64,000 nucleotides of DNA from the NCBI GenBank assembly GCA_963821505.1, contig CAWGEH010000010.1, positions 62,001-126,000 of the forward strand. Reading direction: 5' to 3'. The notes under the pieces are model-generated. The model saw only the letters and a program-made list of their open reading frames with translations. It was not told the origin of the DNA and did no database searches. Positions 17,990-26,754 of the stretch are shown here, one piece after another. The stretch comes from VAZQ01 sp963821505 (lineage in GTDB: Bacteria; Pseudomonadota; Alphaproteobacteria; Rhizobiales; Xanthobacteraceae). The first letter of the stretch is position 1. Each line of letters opens with the position of its first letter. The translations under genes were made by a program, and so were the position numbers.

Positions 17990-18382
17990 TCAGCTCCGGC
18001 GTTCGGCCTGCCATACGCCGGAGCAGGCGCCATTTCCGCCGCTCCACGAGCCGCCGCCACGGGTGGCGGCGAGGCGGCCGGTGCCGGTCGCGGTGTTATC
18101 GCCGGTGCTGACGTTCACGGTGACCATGCCATTCTTGCCGACCTTGCCGGTGATGCTGACGGTGGCGGTGCCGGCATTGCCCACGGTGCCCCTCGTGATG
18201 CGGATGGGATAGCGATAGGACGGATCGCAGATGCCTTCCTTGGTGATGATCACCACGCTCCAGACCCCGTCGTAGCTCGGCACGGCCTCGGCCGGGCGAA
18301 CGGTGGGCAGCCCGGCCGCAGCCGCCAGCGCGGCCAGCACCAGCAGGCCTCGTGTCCGAGTGATAATTCGGGAATAAGTCAT
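17990..18382 (-). CDS. Small secreted protein, paralogue of the protein at 24220-24597
   Basis: 130 residues from the ATG at 18382, with a clear signal peptide ending near RPAEAV. The mature part has YDGVWSVVIITKEG, a paired cysteine at CDPSYRYPIRI, and a glycine-rich C-terminus RGGGSWSGGNGACSGVW. The same layout recurs in the gene at 24220-24597. I know this pattern only as a hypothetical family of Bradyrhizobium-type genomes. Glycine and Thr/Val alternation suggests a small beta-barrel; the two cysteines could form a disulfide. Function unknown. Confidence 0.7.
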   Translation of the reverse strand: MTYSRIITRTRGLLVLAALAAAAGLPTVRPAEAVPSYDGVWSVVIITKEGICDPSYRYPIRITRGTVGNAGTATVSITGKVGKNGMVTVNVSTGDNTATGTGRLAATRGGGSWSGGNGACSGVWQAERRS

Positions 18383-18614
18383 TCCAGCCCCTCCTGTTTT
18401 CCTGCCGGGCGCTGCCCCCTCTGGGCGTAACGGCAGCAAACACAGTCGATCCTCTATGCGCCATCTCGTTAGTCGTACGATGACCGCAATTGGTTCAAAC
18501 GGCGTCGCCGGGAACCTGAAAAACGCGGGCGCAGCGCGGGGCGCCGGCAGTGCGTTGCCAAGGCGCGCGAAACCGCCAAACTGTCGGTGCCCGCCGCCAA
18601 TGGAGAGAACGACC

Positions 18615-19565
18615 ATGATCACGCGCAGGCATTTACTCGGCGCAGGCGCGGCGGCGGGGCTCGCCGCCGCTTTGGGCCAGCAGCGCCCGGCCGCCGCGCA
18701 GCCGCGCAATCTCGGCCCCAACCGGCTGGTGCTGCTGGGGACGCGCGGCGGACCGCGCATCACCGACTACAAGCCGAGCCCGTCGGCCAATCTCGTCGTC
18801 TGGAACAACGTTCCCTATGTGATCGACACCGGCTACGGCGCGACCTTCAAGCTGGTCGAGAGCAAATTCCCGTTGCCCGCCCTGCGCTACACGTTCATCA
18901 CGCATCACCATTCCGATCACAACGCCGAGTTCGGGATGCTGGTCTACAACGCATGGGCGACCGGTCTGCAGACCCCCGTCGATGCCTATGGTCCGGCCGG
19001 CATGAAGCAACTCGCGCAGGGCTTCTGGGACGCTTACAAATTCGATATTGAAACCCGCATGGCCGACGAAGGCCGGCCCGACCTGCGCAAGCTCGTCAAT
19101 GTGCATGAATACGGCGAAGGTCCGGTCATGGCCGCCGGCGACGCGAAGGTGACGGTGCTTCGCAATCAGCATCCGCCGATCACCGAGAGCTTTGCGCTCA
19201 AGTTCGAATTCCCGGGCAAGATCATCGTTTTTTCCGGCGACACCGCCTACTTTCCGCCGCTCGCGGCTTTCGCCAAAGGCGCGGACATTCTGGTGCACGA
19301 GGTGATGTACGCACCCGCGCTCGAGGATCTGGTGCGGCGCAATCCCAATGCCGCGACTCTCATGGCGCACCTCAAAGCCAGCCACACGCTGACCGCTGAC
19401 GTCGGACGCATTGCCACCGACGCCGGGGTAAAAAAGCTCGTGCTCAGTCATTTGGTGCCGGCCGATGCCGTCGGGATGACCGAGCAGACGTGGGCCGACG
19501 CGGTGCGGCCGACCTTCACGGGCGATCTGGTGGTCGCGCACGATTTGATGGAAATCCCGCTGTGA
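18615..19565 (+). CDS. Tat-exported metallo-beta-lactamase fold hydrolase
   Basis: 316 residues from the ATG at 18615, which has GGAGAG eight bases upstream. The N-terminus MITRRHLLGAGAAAG is a twin-arginine signal. The zinc motif HxHxDH is at residues 97-102 (THHHSDHN), and further ligands are in FSGDTAYF and LSHLVPAD. The arrangement resembles the RNase Z/arylsulfatase-like branch, probably a periplasmic hydrolase. The substrate is unknown. The next gene, another hydrolase, starts 43 bases downstream. Confidence 0.82.
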   Translation: MITRRHLLGAGAAAGLAAALGQQRPAAAQPRNLGPNRLVLLGTRGGPRITDYKPSPSANLVVWNNVPYVIDTGYGATFKLVESKFPLPALRYTFITHHHSDHNAEFGMLVYNAWATGLQTPVDAYGPAGMKQLAQGFWDAYKFDIETRMADEGRPDLRKLVNVHEYGEGPVMAAGDAKVTVLRNQHPPITESFALKFEFPGKIIVFSGDTAYFPPLAAFAKGADILVHEVMYAPALEDLVRRNPNAATLMAHLKASHTLTADVGRIATDAGVKKLVLSHLVPADAVGMTEQTWADAVRPTFTGDLVVAHDLMEIPL

Positions 19566-19608
19566 TCGGCGTGACGCGCAGCCCGTACCCGCTCTAGCGG
19601 AGATGAGC

Positions 19609-20856
19609 ATGCCGGCCCAACGTTTCGACTTCCCCAACGCAGCAGGGCAAAGCCTTGCCGCCCTCCTCGACCGCCCCCCGGGAGAGCCGCGCGCCTATGC
19701 GCTGTTCGCTCACTGCTTTACCTGCGGCAAGGACGTCCACGCCGCCCGGCGCATTGCCGAAGGGCTGACTGCGCTCGACGTCGCCGTGCTGCGCTTCGAC
19801 TTCACCGGGCTCGGATCGAGCGAAGGCGAATTCGCCAATACCACCTTTTCCTCGAACGTCGCCGATCTCGTCGCGGCGGCGGACGCGCTGCGGCGCAGCG
19901 GGCGGGCACCGGCGATCCTCATCGGCCACAGCCTTGGCGGCACGGCGGTGCTCGCCGCGGCCGCCGACGTCCCGGAGGCCCGCGCGGTGGTGACGATCGG
20001 CGCGCCGAGCGATCCCGCCCACGTCACGGGCCTGTTCAAGGATCATCTTGACGACATCGGCGCGAAGGGTGAGGTCGCGGTTGCGCTGGCGGGCCGGCAA
20101 TTTCGCATCAGCCGGGCATTCGTCGAGGACCTCGCACAGCACAAGCTGCTGGAACGCATCGCCAACCTGCGCAAGGCATTGCTCATCTTTCACTCGCCGA
20201 CCGACGCGGTGGTCGCCATCGACAATGCGAGCCGCATCTTCATCGCCGCCAAGCATCCGAAAAGCTTTGTCTCGCTTGCCGGCGCCGATCACCTGCTGAG
20301 CCGCCGCAGCGATGCCGGCTACGTCGCCAATGTCATCCACGCCTGGGCCGAGCGCTATCTCGACCTGCCGGAGCTGGCGCCCGACTTGCCGCACGAGCCC
20401 GACGACGTCGTCGTTCGCGAAACGCGCCGGGGCCGCTTTCAACAGGCGATCACCGTCGGTCCGCACCGTTTCCTGGCCGACGAACCGGTCGACGTCGGTG
20501 GGCTCGGCAGCGGTCCGGGTCCCTACGATCTAGTGCTGGCGGGGCTTGGAGCTTGCACCGCAATGACGCTTCGCCTCTATGCCGAGCGCAAGGCGCTGCC
20601 GCTCGAGCGGGTGACGGTCAAGCTCAACCACTCCAAGATCCACGCCGCCGATTGCGAGACCTGCGAGACTCAGGAGGGGATGATCGATCGCATCGAGCGT
20701 GCGATCAGCTTGCGCGGCAGGCTCGACGCGGATCAGCGCCAGCGGCTCATGGAGATCGCCGACAAGTGTCCGGTGCATCGTACGCTGACCTCGGAGGTCG
20801 AAATTCGGACCGTGGAGCAACGCGATGACGATGATCCAGCGGCGCCGAGAACGTAG
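19609..20856 (+). CDS. Bifunctional alpha/beta hydrolase - OsmC family protein
   Basis: 415 residues. Residues 1-260 are an alpha/beta hydrolase with nucleophile Ser108 in GHSLGG and a C-terminal His in GADHLL. The remainder is an OsmC-type peroxiredoxin domain with the two redox cysteines in GLGACTAMTL and DKCPVHR. Such fusions are known in proteobacteria; the OsmC half detoxifies organic hydroperoxides. The start at 19609 is preferred to 19603 because GGAG lies eight bases upstream of it. Cytoplasmic, no signal peptide. Confidence 0.88.
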   Translation: MPAQRFDFPNAAGQSLAALLDRPPGEPRAYALFAHCFTCGKDVHAARRIAEGLTALDVAVLRFDFTGLGSSEGEFANTTFSSNVADLVAAADALRRSGRAPAILIGHSLGGTAVLAAAADVPEARAVVTIGAPSDPAHVTGLFKDHLDDIGAKGEVAVALAGRQFRISRAFVEDLAQHKLLERIANLRKALLIFHSPTDAVVAIDNASRIFIAAKHPKSFVSLAGADHLLSRRSDAGYVANVIHAWAERYLDLPELAPDLPHEPDDVVVRETRRGRFQQAITVGPHRFLADEPVDVGGLGSGPGPYDLVLAGLGACTAMTLRLYAERKALPLERVTVKLNHSKIHAADCETCETQEGMIDRIERAISLRGRLDADQRQRLMEIADKCPVHRTLTSEVEIRTVEQRDDDDPAAPRT

Positions 20857-21156
20857 ACTGGCTGGGACCGGCAATCGCGCGCGAGGATCAATGAGCGCGA
20901 ACCTGCGTGGGGCATGTGTCGGCTGGCAGCTCTGAGCAACCAAGTTCCATCAAGATGGTCGGCCGTCGCACATTGCTGCGGTGGAGATACACCTTTGCAG
21001 TTCTATCGCGTGCGACGCTTTCTTCGGAACCGCGCTTCGGGTTCCGCCGTTGGGCCGGTGTGACGGGCGGCGTGCGCGCAGCATCGCGACGACGGCACGA
21101 CCGCCCGGCTACCAAACGCCGACACAAAACCAAACGCCAGCAGAAAGGGCGGAGCC
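20857..21156. other. Upstream region of the ferritin-like gene
   Basis: Three hundred bases with no supported gene. It contains an EcfG-type promoter match (21026-21051). Otherwise I see nothing. Confidence 0.5.
21026..21051 (+). promoter_or_regulatory. EcfG-type general stress promoter
   Basis: GGAAC at 21026-21030, seventeen bases, then CGTT at 21048-21051: the consensus GGAAC-N16/17-CGTT of the alphaproteobacterial general stress sigma factor. It lies about 105 bases before the start of a DUF892 ferritin-like gene, a family linked to stress responses. No sigma factor gene is in the window, so control by EcfG is an inference from the match. Confidence 0.6.
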
Positions 21157-21663
21157 ATGGGCTTCTTTTCCAAAGACCTCAAAACCATGAATGACCTGTT
21201 CGTGCACACGCTGCGCGACATCTACTATGCCGAGAACCAGATCGTGAAAGCGCTGCCGGAGATGATCGAGAAGGCGAGCGATCCGCAGCTCAAGCAGGCG
21301 TTCCAATCCCATCTCAACGAAACCAAGAACCAGGTGAAGCGCCTCGAGCAGGTGTTTCAGATGCACGGCGCCGAGGCCCGGGCCGTCGACTGTCCGGCCA
21401 TCGACGGCATCATCGAGGAGACCGACGACATCGCCGGCGAGATCGACAACAAGCAGGTGCTCAATGCGGCGCTCGCGGCGGCGGCGCAGGCGGTCGAGCA
21501 CTACGAGATCGCCCGCTATGGAACCCTGATCGCCTGGGCCAAGCAGCTCGGCCGCAACGATTGTGCGAGCGTGTTGCAGAAGAACCTGGACGAGGAGAAG
21601 GCCGCCGACAAGAAGCTGACCCAAATCGCCGAAGCGCGGCTCAACCTCAAGGCCGCGAGCTAG
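21157..21663 (+). CDS. Ferritin-like DUF892 family protein (YciE/YciF type)
   Basis: 168 residues, the normal length. It opens MGFFSKDLKTMNDLFVHTLR and carries the iron-ligand pattern of the family: DIYYAENQIVKALPEM in helix 1, EVFQ-like residues near QVFQMHGAEA, and AVEHYEIARYGTLI in helix 3. The fold is a four-helix bundle that may bind a di-iron site. Family members are induced by stress; a matching EcfG promoter lies upstream. Cytoplasmic. GGCGGAG precedes the ATG. Confidence 0.88.
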   Translation: MGFFSKDLKTMNDLFVHTLRDIYYAENQIVKALPEMIEKASDPQLKQAFQSHLNETKNQVKRLEQVFQMHGAEARAVDCPAIDGIIEETDDIAGEIDNKQVLNAALAAAAQAVEHYEIARYGTLIAWAKQLGRNDCASVLQKNLDEEKAADKKLTQIAEARLNLKAAS

Positions 21664-22103
21664 CACGTTTTCCGGCGAAAGCCTGCCCTGGACTTGATCC
21701 GGGGGAACCGGTTCGCCCCAGCAAACGCGTCAAGCGCAAGGACGCGGTTTCCGGTTCCAACGGAACGGAACCGCTCTCGCCCATCCGTGGTTGATGTGAC
21801 CGCCGTGTTCCGGTGATCGCGGTCCCGGGCTGGCGGGTCGCCACAACATCCAACTGCGAAATGGCAAACTGCCTTCGCGCAGACGAGACAGATCGAGATG
21901 GACCACGGGGCCAGGTTCGGCTGCGATCCGCGATCCCTTCCCACTCCACGGCCCACGCCGAAGTGCGACAACACGGCGCTGCGACACGAGCGCCCGCGAC
22001 ATTGCGCCGGCGGCCGCGGGCGCGACGGATCGTCTCGCCGCGATTGATCCTGCGGCGGGCATCGCCGAGCCTTCGGATGCGCAACGCAAACGGGGGCAAG
22101 GCC
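21664..22103. other. Intergenic stretch with a rhizobial-type repeat fragment
   Basis: About 440 bases with no convincing gene. The start (about 21664-21710) contains a GCCTGCCCTGGACTTGATCC stretch that I recognise as a motif of dispersed intergenic repeats in Hyphomicrobiales. The remainder shows nothing beyond high GC. Confidence 0.4.
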
Positions 22104-22322
22104 ATGAGCTTGCTGGTAGTGTTCATCATAAGCTTGCTGGTTGGTCAGTCGATCTCCATCGGTGTCGGCTTGCTGGTCGAACGTTATTGGAACCCGCACG
22201 CCGGCCTCGTGACCTTTATCGGGTTTTATTTCGCCATGTTCTGGCTGGCTTGGCGCTTCGCGGTCCGTCTGACCAGGCCGAGCGCGCGGCTGGCGAGCCC
22301 GCTCGGTAGCGCCGAAGAATGA
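22104..22322 (+). CDS. Small two-span membrane protein, 72 residues
   Basis: Starts MSLLVVFIISLLVGQSISIG after GGGGGCAAGG. Two hydrophobic segments (residues 1-25 and about 32-52) are joined by a short polar turn VERYWNPHAG and followed by a basic tail. Small proteins of this shape are common in Bradyrhizobium-type genomes. Function unknown; inner membrane by prediction. Confidence 0.6.
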   Translation: MSLLVVFIISLLVGQSISIGVGLLVERYWNPHAGLVTFIGFYFAMFWLAWRFAVRLTRPSARLASPLGSAEE

Positions 22323-22415
22323 TCGCCGCGCCGGCGTGCGAGGCCGTGCGCCGCGTCATTGGACAGACGCGATCGCGGCGATGGCGGACCACGTCCCGCC
22401 GTCGCCAGCGGAAGG

Positions 22416-22730
22416 TCACTTGGGCTGCACGCTTTGATCTCCGCCGGGGGTGCCCGGCGCAGGAATGACCTTGATCTCGCCTCCGCTCGGCGGCTTCACC
22501 TGCATCTCCCGGTCGAGCCCAGCCGGCGGGCAGATGACGCCCTTGGACTGGGCAAGTTTGTCGCTCAACGATCCGGAACTGCCGCTACCGACCGTCGGGC
22601 CCCCGCCTTTGACATCAGGCGGGCAAGCGGCGCCTTGCTGCGCAGGCGCGGCTCCGCCCGATTGCGCCAACGCGCTACTTCCCGAGCCAAGGCTGATCAG
22701 CACTGCCGTCATCAGGATGGTCGAGCGCAA
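22416..22730 (-). CDS. Small secreted proline/glycine-rich protein
   Basis: About 104 residues from a TTG at 22730, chosen because GAAGGA lies eight bases upstream; an ATG at 22784 would add 18 residues before the leader. The signal peptide ends near SSALAQ. The mature part is low in order, rich in Gly, Pro and Ser, with two cysteines in GAACPPDVKG and GVICPPAGLD, which look like a duplicated CPP motif. No known domain. A periplasmic or surface role is inferred from the leader only. Confidence 0.6.
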   Translation of the reverse strand: MRSTILMTAVLISLGSGSSALAQSGGAAPAQQGAACPPDVKGGGPTVGSGSSGSLSDKLAQSKGVICPPAGLDREMQVKPPSGGEIKVIPAPGTPGGDQSVQPK

Positions 22731-22860
22731 GGTATGTTCCTTCCGAACGCGCACAGTCCACGCAAGAACCAACGCGTCGAGCATCCCAAGCGTTCCCGCG
22801 CGTGTCGCGGAGCGCAGCGCGCTCTCGGGCGACCGCGGCGAGGCGTCAGGCGTGCCGATG

Positions 22861-24141
22861 CTACTGGTTGTTCGGGCCGCGCATCGAAAGTTCGGGCAGC
22901 GCCGCGTCGAAGGCATTGCCTTTCTTGCCCGCGGCAACACCGAATTCGTAGAGCGCCTGCATATATTTGCCGTCGAACGGACCGCGGCTGGGATGGTCGA
23001 AGGCCGCGTCGACATGGGCGATGCGCACGCTGATGCCGTGACGCTGGGCGCCGACATAGGTCAGCATGATGTCCGCGCGCAATGCCGCCGTCAGCGCGAC
23101 CGCGATCGAGCGGCCGAGGACACCGGCAATGCTGTGATCGGGCATCTTGAATTCAGGGCCGAGCTTCGAGTTCACCAGCACGTAGAGCTGGGTCAGCGGC
23201 GGCCGCGAAGAGTTGCCGGCCGACAGCATTGCTTCCGGCATGACGAAGAACGGCGCCGTGATCGTGCCGTCGCTGTGCAATTCCTGGAACTTCCTGCCAT
23301 TGGCCTCCACGCTGATTTCGACGGGTGAGAAGAACCCGGGAATGCTGGACGACGCGAGCAGAATTTGGCGGAAGAGCCTGAGCGCCGCTTCGTCGCCGCG
23401 CGACGCGATCGCGCCCATGTTCCAGACCACGCGGCGTCCGGCGTCGAGATTGGTGGTTGCGACGAACAGGCGCCGGCCGCGCGCGTGCTCGGCGGCGATC
23501 TCCGAGAGCAGCTTCGGAGTTACGCGCTCCTCGACCAATTTCTTGAGCGGCCAGTAGTCGAACAGGCTGTCGCGGGTTACTCGGTCTTCGAATATGTCCG
23601 CCGCACCGATGGTGGTGAAATTCTTGTGCACCTCCTCGTCGTAGCGGGGGCCGAGAAAAGCAAATGGCGCAATCAGCGCGCCGATGCTGACACCCGTCAC
23701 CACGGCGAATTCGGGCCGCGTGCCTGATTCGGTCCAGCCCGTGAGCACGCCTGCGCCGAAGGCACCGTCCGAGCCGCCGCCGGAAATCGCCAGCCATGGT
23801 CCGCTCGCTTGCGGCAGCAGGCGCGCGAAATCGGCGGCGGAATCGCCCCAGACCCGCGCATCCGGAATGCCGGGAATCACCGCCGCATCATCTTCTTCGG
23901 CTGTGAACGGAACGCGCTCCTGGCGGTCCTTCGCCGCGACTTTCGGAGCCGGGCTTTTTCTGTCGACCTTTTTCCTCGCCTGCGCCAGCGTCTGCGCCTG
24001 GGCCGACGCCTTCTCGAGCGGCGGCGACCAGACCGAGAGCGTGCAAAGCATCAGCCCGGCGGCAAAAACGGCACAAATGCGCAAGGTGTGCAAAGTTGCT
24101 CTCCGGCTTCGACGCGCGGCATTCCGACAGAATTCTAGCAT
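22861..24141 (-). CDS. Patatin-like phospholipase
   Basis: 426 residues with a leader containing one hydrophobic span at about 22-38. The patatin catalytic parts are clear: oxyanion loop GGGSDGAFGAG near 121-131, nucleophile Ser152 in GVSIGA, and the Asp of the dyad in HSDGTIT. The region between is typical of the family (GPRYDEEVHK, ATTNLDAGRR). The enzyme would cleave acyl esters of lipids at the membrane or in the periplasm. Single gene; both neighbours are small secreted protein genes on the same strand. Confidence 0.88.
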   Translation of the reverse strand: MLEFCRNAARRSRRATLHTLRICAVFAAGLMLCTLSVWSPPLEKASAQAQTLAQARKKVDRKSPAPKVAAKDRQERVPFTAEEDDAAVIPGIPDARVWGDSAADFARLLPQASGPWLAISGGGSDGAFGAGVLTGWTESGTRPEFAVVTGVSIGALIAPFAFLGPRYDEEVHKNFTTIGAADIFEDRVTRDSLFDYWPLKKLVEERVTPKLLSEIAAEHARGRRLFVATTNLDAGRRVVWNMGAIASRGDEAALRLFRQILLASSSIPGFFSPVEISVEANGRKFQELHSDGTITAPFFVMPEAMLSAGNSSRPPLTQLYVLVNSKLGPEFKMPDHSIAGVLGRSIAVALTAALRADIMLTYVGAQRHGISVRIAHVDAAFDHPSRGPFDGKYMQALYEFGVAAGKKGNAFDAALPELSMRGPNNQ

Positions 24142-24219
24142 TTCTGGGGCGCTTGCCCGCGGTCACACCCAAGCTGGGCAGGGAGCATGACCCGTATGCC
24201 GTCGGTCACCCTCCGATGC

Positions 24220-24597
24220 TCATCCCTGGGTCGCGCTCCAGACGCCCGAACAGCTTCCTGAAGGACCACGGCCGCGCCACGTTCCACCGCCGCGGCCGCC
24301 GGACAGCCGGCCCGACCCGATGGCATTTTGGCCGCCCGACGACACGCTCACGCTGACTTGGCCCGAGCGCGCTACACGACCCGACACGCTGACCGCTCCG
24401 CCGCCCAAATAGGAGACGGAGCCGCCGCGAATCATCACGCCGTAGCGGTAGGACTGGTCGCAGGGGCCGCTCTTGGTGATGACGAGCACGCTCCACGGGC
24501 CATCGAACGAGGCCGCATCGGCGGGTGGAGCGGCATACAAGGCGGTGCCGGCGAGAAGTGTCGCCAGCGCAACAGCGCGGATGGAGTGGCAGATCAT
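24220..24597 (-). CDS. Small secreted protein, paralogue of the protein at 17990-18382
   Basis: 125 residues from the ATG at 24597. Signal peptide ends near PPADAA. The mature sequence shares the plan of its paralogue: FDGPWSVLVITKSGPCD, then QSYRYGVMIRGGSV, Val/Ser/Gly alternation, and the end RGGGTWRGRG followed by CSGVW. Conservation of the W-S-V-x-x-I-T-K core, of both cysteines and of the closing CSGVW argues for a real family. The longer open frame to 24705 lacks a sensible leader. Confidence 0.7.
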   Translation of the reverse strand: MICHSIRAVALATLLAGTALYAAPPADAASFDGPWSVLVITKSGPCDQSYRYGVMIRGGSVSYLGGGAVSVSGRVARSGQVSVSVSSGGQNAIGSGRLSGGRGGGTWRGRGPSGSCSGVWSATQG

Positions 24598-24902
24598 CGG
24601 GACCTCGTATTGGCCTCGCGGCGCCTTTATCGAATCGAAAGCGCCCGGTTGTGGTCGCTGTGCCTTTTCTTCATCATGGGCAGGGCGATCGTCGAGCTCG
24701 CTCACAACCCGGCGACGGCATGGTTAGCAGAAGGCGTGGGACGAAAGAAGGGGCTTTGCCCGGCATGCACGCCGCTGAAATGGCCAGCGCGCCACCCGCC
24801 TCACGATCATGTTATTATTGTGATCGGCCAGCGCTGGGCCACGCCTCGGTTTGCGCCGGCCGGCTCTTTCGCCAAAAGTCGGCAAATGGCAAGAGGAACG
24901 CT
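24598..24902. other. Divergent intergenic region
   Basis: About 300 bases between a minus-strand small secreted gene and the plus-strand hydrolase that begins the oxygenase cluster. No supported gene or clear operator was seen. Confidence 0.4.
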
Positions 24903-25751
24903 ATGAAACCCATCCGTCTGTCCGTTACGCTCGCCGCGACCCTCGCCATTTCGCTCGCGGCTGTCCAAATTCTTGTGCAGCGCGCCTCGGCGCAAGGCAG
25001 CAAACCCGGGGTCGAGCGCCTCTACATCCTGAATTGCGGGGAGGGCGTCGCCGGCGACATTTCGCGCTGGTCGCCGGGCGTGAACGAGGGCAAGTCGATG
25101 GATTTCGTCGACACCTGCTACCTCGTCAAGCACAGCCAGGGCTGGCTTCTGTGGGACACCGGAGTGGCTGATGCGATCGCCGCCATGCCCGATGGTCAGC
25201 GTCCCGCCGATCCCCGCATGACCCATTGGCGCCGCCCGAAGACGCTTGCGGCAGAACTCGATCGGCTCGGCGTGCGGTTGTCCGACATCAAGTACGTGGC
25301 GGTCTCGCACACGCATCCCGACCACATCGGCAACGTGATGATGTTCCCGCACAGCATGCTGCTGGTGCAGAAAGCCGAATATGAGTGGCCGTCGCCGGTC
25401 GGTCCGCGCTTCAAACCCGACCATCCCGTGACCAAGCTCGAGGGCGACCACGATGTCTTCGGCGACGGCAGCGTGACGATCATCTCGACCCCCGGACACA
25501 CGCCCGGCCATCAGAGCCTGCTGGTCAAACTGCCAAAGACCGGCGCGGTGCTGCTCTCGGGCGATGCGGTGCATTTCAAGGACAATTGGGAGCACCGGCG
25601 CGTGCCCGCGAACAACGACAACAAGGACAAGACGCTCGCCTCGATGCAGCGCATGGCGGACGTCATGGCGAAGGAAAAGGCGCAGCTCTGGATCAATCAC
25701 GACAAGGCCCAGCGCGACGGCCAGAAAATGTCGCCCGACTTCTACGAGTGA
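24903..25751 (+). CDS. Exported metallo-beta-lactamase fold hydrolase, AHL-lactonase-like
   Basis: 282 residues with a signal peptide ending near RASAQG. The zinc motif HTHPDH is at residues 136-141, with other ligands in ISTPGHTPGH and LLSGDAVHF; this is the layout of the AttM/AiiB-type lactonase subfamily (lactonase of acyl-homoserine lactones or other esters). Export to the periplasm is unusual for quorum-quenching lactonases. Eight bases later begins a receptor gene, and all five genes to 29556 lie on one strand, so it is probably the first enzyme of that cluster, opening a lactone or ester. Confidence 0.82.
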   Translation: MKPIRLSVTLAATLAISLAAVQILVQRASAQGSKPGVERLYILNCGEGVAGDISRWSPGVNEGKSMDFVDTCYLVKHSQGWLLWDTGVADAIAAMPDGQRPADPRMTHWRRPKTLAAELDRLGVRLSDIKYVAVSHTHPDHIGNVMMFPHSMLLVQKAEYEWPSPVGPRFKPDHPVTKLEGDHDVFGDGSVTIISTPGHTPGHQSLLVKLPKTGAVLLSGDAVHFKDNWEHRRVPANNDNKDKTLASMQRMADVMAKEKAQLWINHDKAQRDGQKMSPDFYE

Positions 25752-25759
25752 GGAGACGC

Positions 25760-26740
25760 ATGGTTCAGCACGTGGGCCGGGGCATTGTCCTCGGCGCGGT
25801 TCTTGTCGTCGCGCCGGCGATCGGCGCGGCGCAAGCGCAGACCGGTTTTCCCAACCGGCCGATCACCATGGTCGTGCCGCTGCCGGCGGGCGGAACGGCG
25901 GATCTGCTCTGCCGTTTCGCCGCGGAGAAAGCGAGCGGGCTGCTTGGACAGCAGGTGATCATCGAGAATCGCGCCGGCGGCGCGGGCGGACGGGTCGGCA
26001 CCGAATTGGTGCTGCGGTCGCCGCCCGACGGGTATACCGTCCTGTGCGCGCCCCAACTCACCTTCAGCATAACCCACCTCGTGTTTGCCAAGGCGGCGTT
26101 CGATACCCGCGCGATGGAGCCCATCAGCGTGCTCGCGACCTATCCGCTGGTCGTGCTCGCGCGTGCGGGGCTGCCGGCCAACAACATGGCGGAGTTCATC
26201 GCTTATGCGCGGGCCAATCCCGGCAAGGTCAATTACGGCCATCAGGGCAAGGGCAATACCGGACACCTGCTCGGCGAGCTGCTGATGCTCAAGGGCAATT
26301 TTCGCATGACGGAAATTCCCTATCGCGGCAGCGCGCCGGCAATCAACGATCTGTTGGCGGGAAACATCGATATCGTTCCGGATTATCTGCTCGCCAACAA
26401 GCAGAATATCGACGCCGGCAAGCTCAAGCTTCTCGCCACCGGCGGGCGCGCGCGGCTCAAGGACTATCCCAACGTCGCGACCTTGGCCGAGACGCTGCCC
26501 GGCGTCTACGCGGACACCTGGATGGGCGTGGCCGCTCCGGCCGGCACGCCGAAGGAAGCCGTCAAGAAAATATCGGACGCGATCGGGCAGGGGTTCCAGG
26601 CGCCCGAGCTGCGCGCGCGTATTCTCGGCCTCGAGGCGCAGCCGCTGGGCAGCACGCCCGAGCAGATGCGCGCGATCATCAAGGCCAGCACGGAGCAGTG
26701 GGGCCCGGTGGTCGAAGCCGCCAAGATCGTCGTCGAGTAG
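25760..26740 (+). CDS. Bug-family TTT-type solute receptor
   Basis: 326 residues; AGGAG lies five bases before the ATG. Signal peptide ends AAQAQ, then NRPITMVVPLPAGGTADLL and ENRAGGAGGRVGTE, both Bug landmarks. The ligand loop YGHQGKGNTGHLLGEL and the IPYRGSAPAINDLLAG segment are intact. It is followed after 14 bases by a second receptor. Placement inside an oxygenase cluster suggests it binds the aromatic or carboxylic substrate of that pathway; the membrane partners TctA/TctB are not here. Confidence 0.88.
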   Translation: MVQHVGRGIVLGAVLVVAPAIGAAQAQTGFPNRPITMVVPLPAGGTADLLCRFAAEKASGLLGQQVIIENRAGGAGGRVGTELVLRSPPDGYTVLCAPQLTFSITHLVFAKAAFDTRAMEPISVLATYPLVVLARAGLPANNMAEFIAYARANPGKVNYGHQGKGNTGHLLGELLMLKGNFRMTEIPYRGSAPAINDLLAGNIDIVPDYLLANKQNIDAGKLKLLATGGRARLKDYPNVATLAETLPGVYADTWMGVAAPAGTPKEAVKKISDAIGQGFQAPELRARILGLEAQPLGSTPEQMRAIIKASTEQWGPVVEAAKIVVE

Positions 26741-26754
26741 CGGGACAACGTCGG

